From the NCBI RefSeq assembly GCF_002797815.1, contig NZ_PGFJ01000001.1:310001-374000 (forward strand): 64,000 bases of DNA. Direction: 5' to 3'. Position 1 is the stretch's first letter. Every line of letters begins with the position of its first letter. The notes below the pieces were generated by a model. The model saw only the letters and a program-made list of their open reading frames with translations, did no database searches and had not been told where the DNA came from. A program made the translations under genes and the position numbers. Source of the stretch: Mucilaginibacter auburnensis. Its GTDB lineage: Bacteria; Bacteroidota; Bacteroidia; Sphingobacteriales; Sphingobacteriaceae. Of this stretch, positions 45,268 to 53,521 are shown piece after piece.

Positions 45268-47799
45268 ATGAACCATTTCACTGTTAAGGATAAACTAAGA
45301 ACCATCAAAGAGAGCAGAAAAGAAACTACTTTGTTCCCTTATTTGCAACAACTATTTGCTAAAATGGATTACCAAGACGTTCAAATTACGCATGGAATCC
45401 ATGAATACGGCAAGGACTTGGTCTTCAGAGAACACGATAGTAAAAAGAGAATTGATAGATACACTGCTGTTGTAGTCAAGAATAAAGATTCTGGACAAAC
45501 CGACTTCGAAGATGGTGGAGAAGTAATGCGTCAAATTAAATTGGCCTTTGACCATCCTTTTGTCAACGACAAAGGTGAAAACATAACAATATCCGAAGTT
45601 TTAGTAGTAATAAACGGGACGGTTTCGCCACAAGTGAAATCTATACTTAAAAATACAATACTACCTAAGTTTCTATCGAATGTTGAAATATGGAATTATC
45701 AGAGACTGACTCAGGAAATTGAAAATTACATCAAAGACGACTTTTTGAGCAACTATGAAATGGCCATTAATAATTTCAAGAACTCTCAAATCCATAATTT
45801 ATCCAAAGTTGAAAATACAAAAGAGTTGTTCCATGGTTTATCAATTAAAGATATAAATGATATCTATGTAAGCGTAAAGACATCATATCAAAGGTTTCAA
45901 GAAAAAAAAGAAACCTACATAAAATATGACGAAGATGTAAAGGCGGTCAAACGTACAGAGGAATTAGATGATTCTCTAATAATTGGTCGTGACCATAAAG
46001 ATTTTTTTGTTTACGGACTACCTACATCTGGGAAAAGCCTTTTATTGAAGCGGATCGGAATTAACGCTTTAAACGAAAATTATGAAAAGCCCGTTGCTGT
46101 CTTTTATTGGGAGTTTGCTTCAATAAAAGAAAATGTTGATTTGCTTTCAAGTTTAAAAAGTCAATATGCGGCGGCGACTAACGAGGCAATAAATTTTACA
46201 AAATTTTCCAAGCTAATATTATTATTCGACGGGCTGGATGAAATAAAAGATCCTAAAGTTAAATCTCTCATTTTAGAAAATGTTTTACAACTAAAAATTC
46301 AGTTACAGGTTCAGGAGGACTCTTTTAAAAAGGACAAAAAAGCAAAGTATGATGCCTTTCAAATCGCAAAACAATTACTGTCAGACCCATTTTCAAAATT
46401 GAAAGTTTCGAATGAAATTATTGACGCAGATTGCTTCAATAAAAACTTCAATGTACAATTAATTATTTCTTCAAGAGACCGAAATTTTATTCAAGAGCAC
46501 GAAATACTAAACTCGTTTGAAAAAGTTGAATTACTTCCCTTTGACGTAGGACAGGCGTTTAAACTCGTTAAAAAACTTATTCCTAATGATGTAAGTAAAT
46601 CTAATCATTTTGTGAATGCGTTAAAAGATGGACTTCTAACTAATAAGCTAGTTAGGACGCCGCTTGCTCTAACGCTGATGGCAATACTTTATCGAGAAGA
46701 TCAAATAGACTTATCAGAACTTCCTGCAAATATTACAGAATTATACAATAAATTCACTGACTATTACCTTGAACGATGGGACAGTAGCAAAGGATTAGGT
46801 TCTCAATATAAGTATGAAGAAGCGAGGCAAATCATGGCGATGATAGCTTCAAAAATGCATTGTGAAGGCGAAAAGTCTATAACGGAATCTAACTTATCCA
46901 CTCTTTTGGAAGAAATAAAAGGCGAATATGACTTTAAAGATCTAAAAGATATATCTGGCTTTATAGATTCGCTTAAAGACAGACAAGGGCTCATTCAATA
47001 CGATGAGCATCTAAATGAGTTTTATTTCTATCATCTTACTTTTCAAGAGTATTTTGCCAGTGTTGCATTTGATGACTCAAATGAGTCAGTGTTGAACGAA
47101 AATTTCTTTTCGGACTGGTGGGAAAATACAATGATTTTCTACTGCGGCAAACAACCTAAACGCGACAAGTTTATAAAAGAACTATATACTAAAAATGTCG
47201 CTTCTAATTTTAATCAATCCTATAAATACTTTTCACTAATATCAAGATGTTTACAAGCAAATCACTTGATATCAAGAAATCTTAAATATAAGATTCTGTT
47301 ATCTCTCTTGCATAATTTTGATCTATTTTATACGCAATTGTTAGAGAATGACTCTGAACAAGAATCTGGAATAACTTATTGGTTAACGACAATAGATTTC
47401 ACAATTCAACTTCGAGATATCTTCCTTAACCATCTTAGTACAAAGCATTTAAATATCGAGGATTTAAATAGTGCATATTCAGAAATTAAAGGCAGTGAAA
47501 CATATAGCGATATGACGAAATATTGTTTAGCCTACTTGTTAACTACACGTTTAAAAGACAGTATGTATTTAATAGACTTTTTAAATGTGCCTGGTCTTAA
47601 TGTCAGATGGTCAAGAATAGTCTATGTAGACCTACGCATGCAAAAACTTGATAAGGGATTAGAAGATAAAATCTTAAGTAAGATTAATAAAAGGCAAGGA
47701 AAAAATAAAGACTACATAAAGAAGCAATTAAAAGAAAGGGCTATAAAGCACCTCAAAGCATCAGATAGTACATTGCAATCACAAGAAGCAGACTTATAA
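45268..47799 (+). CDS. NACHT NTPase with N-terminal nuclease-like domain, candidate anti-phage NLR-like protein
   Basis: 843 residues. Residues about 20-165 resemble the PD-(D/E)xK nuclease effector of such proteins: a helix (TLFPYLQQLFAKM), HEYGKDLVF with D50, and YTAVVVKNKD with K71; the expected acid two residues before K71 is replaced by Val (V69). The NACHT module follows: Walker A GLPTSGKS (250-257), Walker B LILLFDGLDE (316-325), sensor-like IISSRDR (399-405), winged-helix region, and FYFYHLTFQEYFA (585-597). The last about 240 residues are helical, with no LRR or obvious TPR. NACHT-nuclease proteins in bacteria (bNACHT type) act as single-gene phage defences. The gene is AT-rich and stands alone between housekeeping genes, indicating transfer. 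Confidence 0.87.
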   Translation: MNHFTVKDKLRTIKESRKETTLFPYLQQLFAKMDYQDVQITHGIHEYGKDLVFREHDSKKRIDRYTAVVVKNKDSGQTDFEDGGEVMRQIKLAFDHPFVNDKGENITISEVLVVINGTVSPQVKSILKNTILPKFLSNVEIWNYQRLTQEIENYIKDDFLSNYEMAINNFKNSQIHNLSKVENTKELFHGLSIKDINDIYVSVKTSYQRFQEKKETYIKYDEDVKAVKRTEELDDSLIIGRDHKDFFVYGLPTSGKSLLLKRIGINALNENYEKPVAVFYWEFASIKENVDLLSSLKSQYAAATNEAINFTKFSKLILLFDGLDEIKDPKVKSLILENVLQLKIQLQVQEDSFKKDKKAKYDAFQIAKQLLSDPFSKLKVSNEIIDADCFNKNFNVQLIISSRDRNFIQEHEILNSFEKVELLPFDVGQAFKLVKKLIPNDVSKSNHFVNALKDGLLTNKLVRTPLALTLMAILYREDQIDLSELPANITELYNKFTDYYLERWDSSKGLGSQYKYEEARQIMAMIASKMHCEGEKSITESNLSTLLEEIKGEYDFKDLKDISGFIDSLKDRQGLIQYDEHLNEFYFYHLTFQEYFASVAFDDSNESVLNENFFSDWWENTMIFYCGKQPKRDKFIKELYTKNVASNFNQSYKYFSLISRCLQANHLISRNLKYKILLSLLHNFDLFYTQLLENDSEQESGITYWLTTIDFTIQLRDIFLNHLSTKHLNIEDLNSAYSEIKGSETYSDMTKYCLAYLLTTRLKDSMYLIDFLNVPGLNVRWSRIVYVDLRMQKLDKGLEDKILSKINKRQGKNKDYIKKQLKERAIKHLKASDSTLQSQEADL

Positions 47800-47851
47800 T
47801 ATTAACATAGTACTATTAGAGCACGCGTGTATTTCAACGCTAATAGTATGC

Positions 47852-47865
47852 TAGCGCATGCGCTA
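47852..47865. promoter_or_regulatory. perfect 14-bp palindrome upstream of crp-like gene
   Basis: TAGCGCATGCGCTA is a perfect two-fold palindrome in the gap between the NACHT gene and the Crp/Fnr gene, 50 bp ahead of the promoter element at 47915. It could be a protein-binding site. A direct repeat of GGCCTTTAAA follows at about 47880-47900. Confidence 0.45.
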
Positions 47866-47914
47866 TGTCATAAGAAAGAGGCCTTTAAAAGGCCTTTAAA
47901 GTCCTCCAAAACAA

Positions 47915-47922
47915 TATCTTTG
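47915..47922 (+). promoter_or_regulatory. -7 element TATCTTTG of the Crp/Fnr gene
   Basis: An exact TAnnTTTG match, 21 bp before the GTG at 47944. It lies inside the longer open frame that starts at 47827, which argues that translation begins at the GTG. Confidence 0.6.
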
Positions 47923-47943
47923 ATCCGCATCAAAAGCATAGCA

Positions 47944-48525
47944 GTGATTGAAGTATTTAAAACGTACCTAAAAACCAAAAGCCAACTCAGCGAAAGCGAC
48001 ATTGATACAATTGTTGCCGCCGGCCACATCAAAAAAGTGCGCAAACGGCAGTACCTGTTGCAGGAGGGTGATGTTTGGAAATACAATTGCTTTGTTTTAA
48101 AAGGCTGCCTGCGCACCTATTCGGTTGATGAGAAAGGCAATGAGCACATTATCCATTTCGCCCTGGAAAACTGGTGGGCCGGTGATAGGGCAAGTTATGA
48201 GTCGGGCGGAACATCGCTGTATAACATAGATGCTTTAGAAGATTCAGAAGTTTTCCTGATAGCCAAACCGGTGTTTGAAAAATTGTGCAAGGAAATACCC
48301 GCCCTCAACGATTTTGTGAACGCCCTGCTGCACCGCAGTTTTATTGCCGTTCAAAACCGCATCCACACCAATATCAGTTCAAGCGCAGAAGAAAAGTACA
48401 AGCGTTTTGTTGAGCAATACCCGCAAATGCTTACCCGCATACCGCAAGGCATGATCGCCTCTTACCTCGGCATCACCAAAGAAACCCTGAGCCGTATCCG
48501 CAACCAAACCAGTAAAGACAGATAG
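47944..48525 (+). CDS. Crp/Fnr family transcriptional regulator
   Basis: 193 residues from the GTG at 47944. The open frame extends upstream to 47827, but that part (MYFNANSMLAHALCHKK...) has no family match and contains the promoter; 185-195 residues is normal for Bacteroidota members. Cyclic-nucleotide-binding-like barrel at about 20-120 (YLLQEGDVWKYNCFVLKGCLRTY ... HFALENWWAGDRASYESGG) and a C-terminal winged helix (MLTRIPQGMIASYLGITKETLSRIR). The cAMP-binding residues of true Crp are not evident, so the effector is unknown. The SDR gene 107 bp downstream is the usual neighbour and likely target. Confidence 0.9.
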   Translation: MIEVFKTYLKTKSQLSESDIDTIVAAGHIKKVRKRQYLLQEGDVWKYNCFVLKGCLRTYSVDEKGNEHIIHFALENWWAGDRASYESGGTSLYNIDALEDSEVFLIAKPVFEKLCKEIPALNDFVNALLHRSFIAVQNRIHTNISSSAEEKYKRFVEQYPQMLTRIPQGMIASYLGITKETLSRIRNQTSKDR

Positions 48526-48632
48526 GGTGTATTAGGGGTTAGTTGATTTTTATCAACAGCACTTTTTATTTTATGTCAATGCACAGTTTTTGGCGCCTGC
48601 CCATCTTTGCCCTGTAACAAATACATAAAAAG

Positions 48633-49376
48633 ATGAACTTAACTAATAAAACCATCCTGATTACCGGTGGCAATTCAGGAATAGGCTATGCAACTGCAAA
48701 AGTACTTACCCAAAAAGGAAATAAAGTAATCATCACCGGCCGCGACCGCGCAAGGTTGGAAAAAGCCGGACAGGAGTTAGGCGTTACTACCATCCCGTTT
48801 GACGTTACCAACGCCGAAGATGTAACCGCCCTGGTAGCAAAGATCAAAGCCGAGCACAGCGACCTGAGTGTATTGATCAACAATGCAGGCGTGGGTAAAG
48901 CCTATAAGTTAGGCGAGAACGCGAACGCTTATGATATTGCCAAAGAAGAATTTGAAACCAACTATTTTGGTCCTATTCGTTTAACCGAAGCGTTATTGCC
49001 TCTGCTTAAACAACAATCCGAAGCAGCCATTGTTAACCTGGCTTCCAACGTATCTATCCATCCTTTGGTAGTATTGCCAACTTACTCTGACAGCAAGGCC
49101 GCCCTGCATTCGCACAGCATTGCCTTAAGGCTTACGCTGGCAACCGATACCAACATTAAAGTGCACGAAGTGTTCCCGTCGCTTATCAGTACTGAGGGAA
49201 CCCGCGCATTGGGTTTAGATAATGGTTTACCTGCTGACGTTGCTGCTGGGGTTATTGTTAGTGGTATAGAAAACAACGACAATGAGATCTACGTCGGCGA
49301 CACAGCCAAACAGCGGGAAGCCTTTTTAAAAGACCCCGAAACCGCCATAAGCGAATTCAACAAAGGGCTGATCTAA
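48633..49376 (+). CDS. short-chain dehydrogenase/reductase
   Basis: 247 residues, classical SDR. Cofactor motif TGGNSGIG (11-18), NNAG (83-86), catalytic S138, Y151 and K155 (YSDSK). R37 after the second strand (ITGRDRARL) suggests a preference for NADP. The SDR family sequence (DltE-like) does not define the substrate. It ends with a strong terminator and is preceded by the Crp/Fnr regulator gene. Confidence 0.92.
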   Translation: MNLTNKTILITGGNSGIGYATAKVLTQKGNKVIITGRDRARLEKAGQELGVTTIPFDVTNAEDVTALVAKIKAEHSDLSVLINNAGVGKAYKLGENANAYDIAKEEFETNYFGPIRLTEALLPLLKQQSEAAIVNLASNVSIHPLVVLPTYSDSKAALHSHSIALRLTLATDTNIKVHEVFPSLISTEGTRALGLDNGLPADVAAGVIVSGIENNDNEIYVGDTAKQREAFLKDPETAISEFNKGLI

Positions 49377-49395
49377 TTTTGATCAGCTATTTACG

Positions 49396-49430
49396 AGCCG
49401 CTTGCTAAAAGGTAAGCGGCTTTTGTTTTA
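49396..49430 (+). terminator. terminator after the SDR gene
   Basis: AGCCGCTT and AAGCGGCT arms (8 bp, 10-nt loop) followed by TTTGTTTT. Confidence 0.85.
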
Positions 49431-49456
49431 TTACAGTAGTTAGTTGTTGTAAACTC

Positions 49457-49464
49457 TACCTTTG
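49457..49464 (+). promoter_or_regulatory. -7 element TACCTTTG of the HD gene
   Basis: An exact TAnnTTTG match 19 bp before the ATG at 49484. No -33 TTG at the usual distance. Confidence 0.6.
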
Positions 49465-49483
49465 CCCAATTGTTAAACAAAGC

Positions 49484-50032
49484 ATGAACCGCAGGTTACA
49501 ACTCATCCATCATGTTAGGGCTCTACACAATGGCCAGCTAATTAAAGACACCACACAACCTTACTTCGACCATGTGTTGGCTGTGGCCAATAACGCCGCA
49601 GAGGCTGCCCCACTTGCTTTTGAGGTTGGCCTTTGCCATGATCTGTTGGAGAAAACCACTACTACGCAAAGCGAATTACATGCGGCTCTGCTAAGTTTCG
49701 GCTATGACGAACAGGAAGCCGAACACATAAGCGATTGCGTTATGGAGCTAACCCGGCATTTTACCGCAGCAAACAATCCGCTGCCTAAAAAAATGCGAAA
49801 GGAACTGGAAGATGAGCGGCTGTTAACCATCAGCCCCGATGCGCAAACCGTTAAATATGCCGATTGGGCCTACAACGCCGACTGGATGATGCAACACGAC
49901 CGCCATCACGCGGCAGATTATCTCAAACACCACATTGAGCTAATTGAGCAGATGACGGATGGTGACGCTAAGCTGCGCAATGAGGTTTTAAAGCAGTTTC
50001 AAACACTGTTAGCGCAATTGCAGCAGAGGTAG
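49484..50032 (+). CDS. small HD-domain protein, RSH/MESH1-like
   Basis: 182 residues. HD metal ligands H30 (PYFDHVLAVA), H52-D53 (CHDLLEKT) and D127 (VKYADWAYNAD) follow the order seen in ppGpp hydrolases of the SpoT/MESH1 group, with N131 also kept. In hydrolase-active members the motif is HD-x-x-ED-T; here the second acid is Lys (E56-K57), so hydrolysis of ppGpp is uncertain. Possible substrates are (p)ppGpp, NADPH or another nucleotide. Single-gene unit. Confidence 0.8.
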   Translation: MNRRLQLIHHVRALHNGQLIKDTTQPYFDHVLAVANNAAEAAPLAFEVGLCHDLLEKTTTTQSELHAALLSFGYDEQEAEHISDCVMELTRHFTAANNPLPKKMRKELEDERLLTISPDAQTVKYADWAYNADWMMQHDRHHAADYLKHHIELIEQMTDGDAKLRNEVLKQFQTLLAQLQQR

Positions 50033-50135
50033 TTTTCATGCATCTCGCTCTACTTTAACATATCTTAACATCTCGCGCTGTATATAATTTCAACTGGTGG
50101 CGTTTAGTTGTAATAAATCAAAAAAACTAACCATC

Positions 50136-50687
50136 ATGAAAAACAAAACACATCTATTGCTTTGCGCCTTCTCGGCGTTAACATTATTTATTTGCGCTCA
50201 GGCCAGCGCGCAAACGGTACCGCCAAGCAAATTCAGGTTTGGTATTGGCGCCGACGCGCTTATCCCGGTAGGTAACACAAGTACGGTTGCTAATTTTGGT
50301 TTGGGCATTACACCAAGGCTACAATATGGCGTATCTGACAGGTTTGCGCTTACATTTACCAGCGGTCTTTACCATTTTTTCCCGAAAACGGTAAACTATC
50401 CGGCCAGTGGCAGCTTTGCGGGGTTTACAACCCAATACAAATCAAACATTATACCCGTAAAAGCCGGGTTTAAATTTTTTGCCGGTGGCGGATTTTATGT
50501 ATCCGGGGAAGCTGGTGTAGCATTTGAAGTGGCCGAGGGTAAGGCTTCCTCACACTTTTTATGGTCGCCGGGAATTGGTTACGCAACCAAAAAGTGGGAT
50601 ATAGGCGCCCGTTATGAAAACTTTAGTGGCAACCATTACAGCGATGGCGTTACGGCACTAAGGGTTGCTTATGGGTTTGGCTTGTAA
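50136..50687 (+). CDS. outer-membrane beta-barrel protein
   Basis: 183 residues from the ATG at 50136 (a GTG at 50097 is less likely; the ATG gives the signal peptide MKNKTHLLLCAFSALTLFICAQASAQ). The mature chain has alternating barrel strands (FRFGIGADALIPVG; FALTFTSGLYHFFP; IIPVKAGFKFFAGGGFYVSG; WDIGARYENFSG) and ends VAYGFGL, typical of an 8-strand OmpW/OMP_b-brl type. The ligand is unknown. Confidence 0.82.
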   Translation: MKNKTHLLLCAFSALTLFICAQASAQTVPPSKFRFGIGADALIPVGNTSTVANFGLGITPRLQYGVSDRFALTFTSGLYHFFPKTVNYPASGSFAGFTTQYKSNIIPVKAGFKFFAGGGFYVSGEAGVAFEVAEGKASSHFLWSPGIGYATKKWDIGARYENFSGNHYSDGVTALRVAYGFGL

Positions 50688-51013
50688 AGTTGAAATGCTA
50701 ATGGTTCGTAGTTTATAGATTACGGACCATTAGCTATTGAAAATTACTGCGCGATCTGTTTTGAGATTACAAACATAGATGCCCAACGCTTGCGACGTTA
50801 GGCGGCACTGGCAGGTTGTAACCTTAACGCGCGTCGGATTACTTAGTAATATAATAAGAATACTATTAATTAATAGATAAATTTTATAACGCGGTAATTA
50901 CTTTAGCGGGCAAACTTTACCAATAGTATTTTGTAGTTTTAAGCAAATACCCTTATTGTCGTCGAATATTTTGATTGCTGTGACCGTATCGAATACAAAT
51001 AACACACCATCAA
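50688..51013. other. 326-bp intergenic region
   Basis: Lies between two plus-strand genes. AT-rich in the second half; it should contain the promoter of the receiver gene. No exact TAnnTTTG element, hairpin terminator or RNA gene was recognised. Confidence 0.4.
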
Positions 51014-51376
51014 ATGGCAAAAAGAATACTGGTTATTGACGATAATGAAGATATTTTAGAGCTGGTAAGGATGATCTTTCAGGAGGAGGGGTACGATGTT
51101 ATTATCTCCAACACATCCGAAACTGCAGAGCATATTTTATTTCTTGGCCTCGACCTCATTGTTCTCGATGTTAGGTTAGAAAATCCGTACAAAACAGGTG
51201 CTGACATTTGCAGAGAATTTAAAACCCAGCATCCGGAAGTGAAAACTCCTGTTATACTATTATCTGCCGAGCCAGACCTTCACCTGGTAGCAAGTAGTTG
51301 TGGCGCCGACGGTTATCTATCTAAGCCCTTTGATGTTGACGCGTTGCTGAATTACGTTGCGGCACTTGTGGCATAA
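51014..51376 (+). CDS. single-domain CheY-like response regulator
   Basis: 120 residues, one receiver domain. Acidic pocket D9-D10, phosphoacceptor D52 (LIVLDVRLENPY), conserved Ser in ILLSAEPD and Lys in YLSKPFD. No output domain. It probably passes a phosphoryl signal to another protein by contact. No kinase gene is adjacent. It converges on the XRE gene. Confidence 0.92.
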   Translation: MAKRILVIDDNEDILELVRMIFQEEGYDVIISNTSETAEHILFLGLDLIVLDVRLENPYKTGADICREFKTQHPEVKTPVILLSAEPDLHLVASSCGADGYLSKPFDVDALLNYVAALVA

Positions 51377-51386
51377 CTTGTAACAT

Positions 51387-52031
51387 CTACCTCAAAAACG
51401 GAATAGCCGGTTTATAGTAAAGTGGCTTGCCCACATGTGCACGGTAAGCGCTTATAATAATATGAATAAGGGTAATGCCGTAATACGCCACAAGGTAAAA
51501 CAGGTAAATAAAAACGCTATCTACGCCCATACCGATACCGCTTGATTCAACATTGCTTGATCCGACGCCTAAGTTTAAGCCTGCATATGGGCTTGGTGTT
51601 TCCATAAAAAGCACTCCGGTAATGATAATTACTTTTGGCAGGTAGTAGATAATGCAGCCGGTTATCTGAAAGTTTAAAAGCTGCCGGCCAGCTCGCTCAA
51701 GTCCTGTTACCTTGTCTCTTTTTAAAAGCCAAAGCACCCAAGGTACCAACACGCCTAAAAAAGGAAATAACAAAAAACTTAGCGCCGACAGGTTGAACGC
51801 CACCAAATAACCCCTATCTTCTTGTTCAGCACGGGTGGTCAGCTCATCGGTGGTAATGTTAAGCGCGCTGGCTATCCGGCGCAGCGTATCTCCACGCGGT
51901 TCTGTCTCGCCATTCTCCACCCGTTGAACTGTGCGTAAATTTATCCGGGCAGCCTCGGCCAGTTGCTCCTGGCTGTAGCCCAGGCGCAGGCGCAACTTTT
52001 TTAATTTCTGCGATGTATTGTCGTTTTTCAT
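51387..52031 (-). CDS. XRE-type HTH protein fused to a DUF4870 membrane domain
   Basis: 214 residues. N-terminal HTH_3 domain (8-62, KKLRLRLGYSQEQLAEAARI ... RVENGETEPRGDTLRRIASAL), then four probable membrane segments with the DUF4870 pattern (LVAFNLSALSFLLFPFLGVLVPWVLWLLKRD; RAGRQLLNFQITGCIIYYL; VFIYLFYLVAYYGITLIHIIISA). A DNA-binding domain tethered to the membrane suggests sensing in the membrane. It is preceded by an exact TACATTTG -7 element and converges on the receiver gene. Confidence 0.88.
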   Translation of the reverse strand: MKNDNTSQKLKKLRLRLGYSQEQLAEAARINLRTVQRVENGETEPRGDTLRRIASALNITTDELTTRAEQEDRGYLVAFNLSALSFLLFPFLGVLVPWVLWLLKRDKVTGLERAGRQLLNFQITGCIIYYLPKVIIITGVLFMETPSPYAGLNLGVGSSNVESSGIGMGVDSVFIYLFYLVAYYGITLIHIIISAYRAHVGKPLYYKPAIPFLR

Positions 52032-52048
52032 TGCTTTACATGTTTACC

Positions 52049-52056
52049 CAAATGTA
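52049..52056 (-). promoter_or_regulatory. -7 element TACATTTG of the XRE-DUF4870 gene
   Basis: An exact TAnnTTTG match on the minus strand 17 bp before the ATG at 52031. No -33 TTG is evident. Confidence 0.55.
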
Positions 52057-52141
52057 CAACGGGCTTTTCGTTAATGGCAGAATATATATACGGCATATCT
52101 ACGGCATTTGCGTTTTTTACACGTATTTGGTAACATCAGCG

Positions 52142-52173
52142 CAAAAAAAAGCAGCATAACTGTGTTATGCTGC
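52142..52173 (-). terminator. terminator of the NDK-like gene
   Basis: GCAGCATAAC-TGT-GTTATGCTGC, perfect 10-bp stem; the minus-strand transcript continues TTTTTTTT. Confidence 0.9.
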
Positions 52174-52195
52174 CTGTAAATTTATAAGCTTATTG

Positions 52196-53212
52196 TTAAA
52201 ACAGTGGCTTCAATATTGCCAAAGCCTCTTCGCTGTTTTTTTCTTCTGTCAGATCAAATACCGAAGTAGCTTTTCCATCAACGTTAACGTTGCTGTTTTT
52301 TACAATGGCATCAACAGCGTCAGCACCAAAAGCACCCTGTAACTGTTTGCCAAAGCTAAAATCGCTGATCTGCTTAGCTTGCCCTGTAGTAAAGTTGGAG
52401 TTGTAGCGCTGTAACTCCACCAATGCCTCAACCGGACCAGCCGACAAATGCACCCCGTTGGCACCTTGCGATACATCAGGCAAACCTAAACGTTCTTTGT
52501 TATCTAAAAACGCGCGACGCAAGCTGCCTGCGTTGGCTTTTGATGGATCAGTAGCGCCGACGAAGTTGCTGCGGGCATCGCTCCAGTCAGCATCGGTTGA
52601 TAACGACATTACAATAATGCTCTTGCCGGCATCCGTAAATTGCTTTAACTGGCGACCATGGAAACCATTGATCAGGTAAACTGTCTCGTCGTCCAGTTTT
52701 ACTTCAACCACATAAGTACCACCTGCCAGTTTTTTGCTGCCGATGTTTTGGCAAAGGTAGTCAAGCGAGGTTGGTGTAAATTCCGGATATTTCTCCAGGA
52801 ACTCCAGTCCGCCCAATACATTAGCTTCGGTAAATGATTTACCAAACAACTCTTTAAATTTATCTTTAGCGCCTTCGCTCATGTTAGCCACAGCGTTACT
52901 TGCAATCTGGTTAATTACGCCGTAATGCTGCGCAATAATGTTGTATTGCTCCAGGTATTTGGCAGCTAATATTTTAATGTCATGAATAGTAAAACCAAAC
53001 TCCGCTATTTTAGCAAAAGTGAGTTTTAATATTTCTTCCAGTTGGATGTTGTCATTCTTAACAGTGATCTCCGGCTTTACAAAGAACAAAAACTCATTCT
53101 TTTTAACAGGAGCCGCTGTATCGGCAAAAATCTCCTTGTATAAAAAGCCTTCGTTTTGCGCCTCTTTAACTTGCTCAGCAATAGCGGGTATCAGTTGATT
53201 GGTATCGATCAT
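52196..53212 (-). CDS. nucleoside-diphosphate-kinase-like protein with large insertion
   Basis: 338 residues against about 140-150 for ordinary NDK. The NDK pattern is recognisable in two parts: FLFFVKPEIT (41-50, like the N-terminal strand with its Lys, K46) and FVGATDPSKANAGSLRRAF (217-235) followed by NGVHLSAGPVEALVEL (252-267), matching GaTdP-x-x-A-x-pGtiR and N-x-x-H-x-S-x-S. The catalytic His is H255 and Asn N252. Between them about 110 residues (100-215) have no counterpart, and about 70 follow at the C-terminus. It may phosphorylate nucleotides or have a new role. It has its own promoter and terminator. Confidence 0.75.
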   Translation of the reverse strand: MIDTNQLIPAIAEQVKEAQNEGFLYKEIFADTAAPVKKNEFLFFVKPEITVKNDNIQLEEILKLTFAKIAEFGFTIHDIKILAAKYLEQYNIIAQHYGVINQIASNAVANMSEGAKDKFKELFGKSFTEANVLGGLEFLEKYPEFTPTSLDYLCQNIGSKKLAGGTYVVEVKLDDETVYLINGFHGRQLKQFTDAGKSIIVMSLSTDADWSDARSNFVGATDPSKANAGSLRRAFLDNKERLGLPDVSQGANGVHLSAGPVEALVELQRYNSNFTTGQAKQISDFSFGKQLQGAFGADAVDAIVKNSNVNVDGKATSVFDLTEEKNSEEALAILKPLF

Positions 53213-53234
53213 TTTTAATCTTGTTTTTCGGGTG

Positions 53235-53242
53235 CAAAGATA
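53235..53242 (-). promoter_or_regulatory. -7 element TATCTTTG of the NDK-like gene
   Basis: An exact TAnnTTTG match on the minus strand 22 bp before the ATG at 53212. The same octamer serves carB. Confidence 0.6.
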
Positions 53243-53521
53243 GGAAAATTGAGGGGGAATTAATGTAGCTGTATAGCGGTTTTATAAAGCACGGGTACGG
53301 CTGGATTTTTCTATGAGACCATTACCAAAATGGAGTGTGTGTGCTAAATATTTTCTTTTTTTATCTTTATACGCACTTAAATACCAGATGCCTTGATCAC
53401 AACATGAACCTCACACCTTAGTGTTTCAACCCTGCCTGTTAAAAACTTCAAGAATTACCATAGTAATTTTTAATGTGCAGTATGCCAAATATCCGTATTC
53501 AATTTTTATCCCCCAAAACAC
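53243..53521. other. AT-rich divergent intergenic region
   Basis: Lies between the minus-strand NDK-like gene and the plus-strand tail-fibre-like gene (309 bp in all). An 86-codon frame on + at 53421 overlaps the following gene in another register and is not supported. No repeat recognised. Confidence 0.4.
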
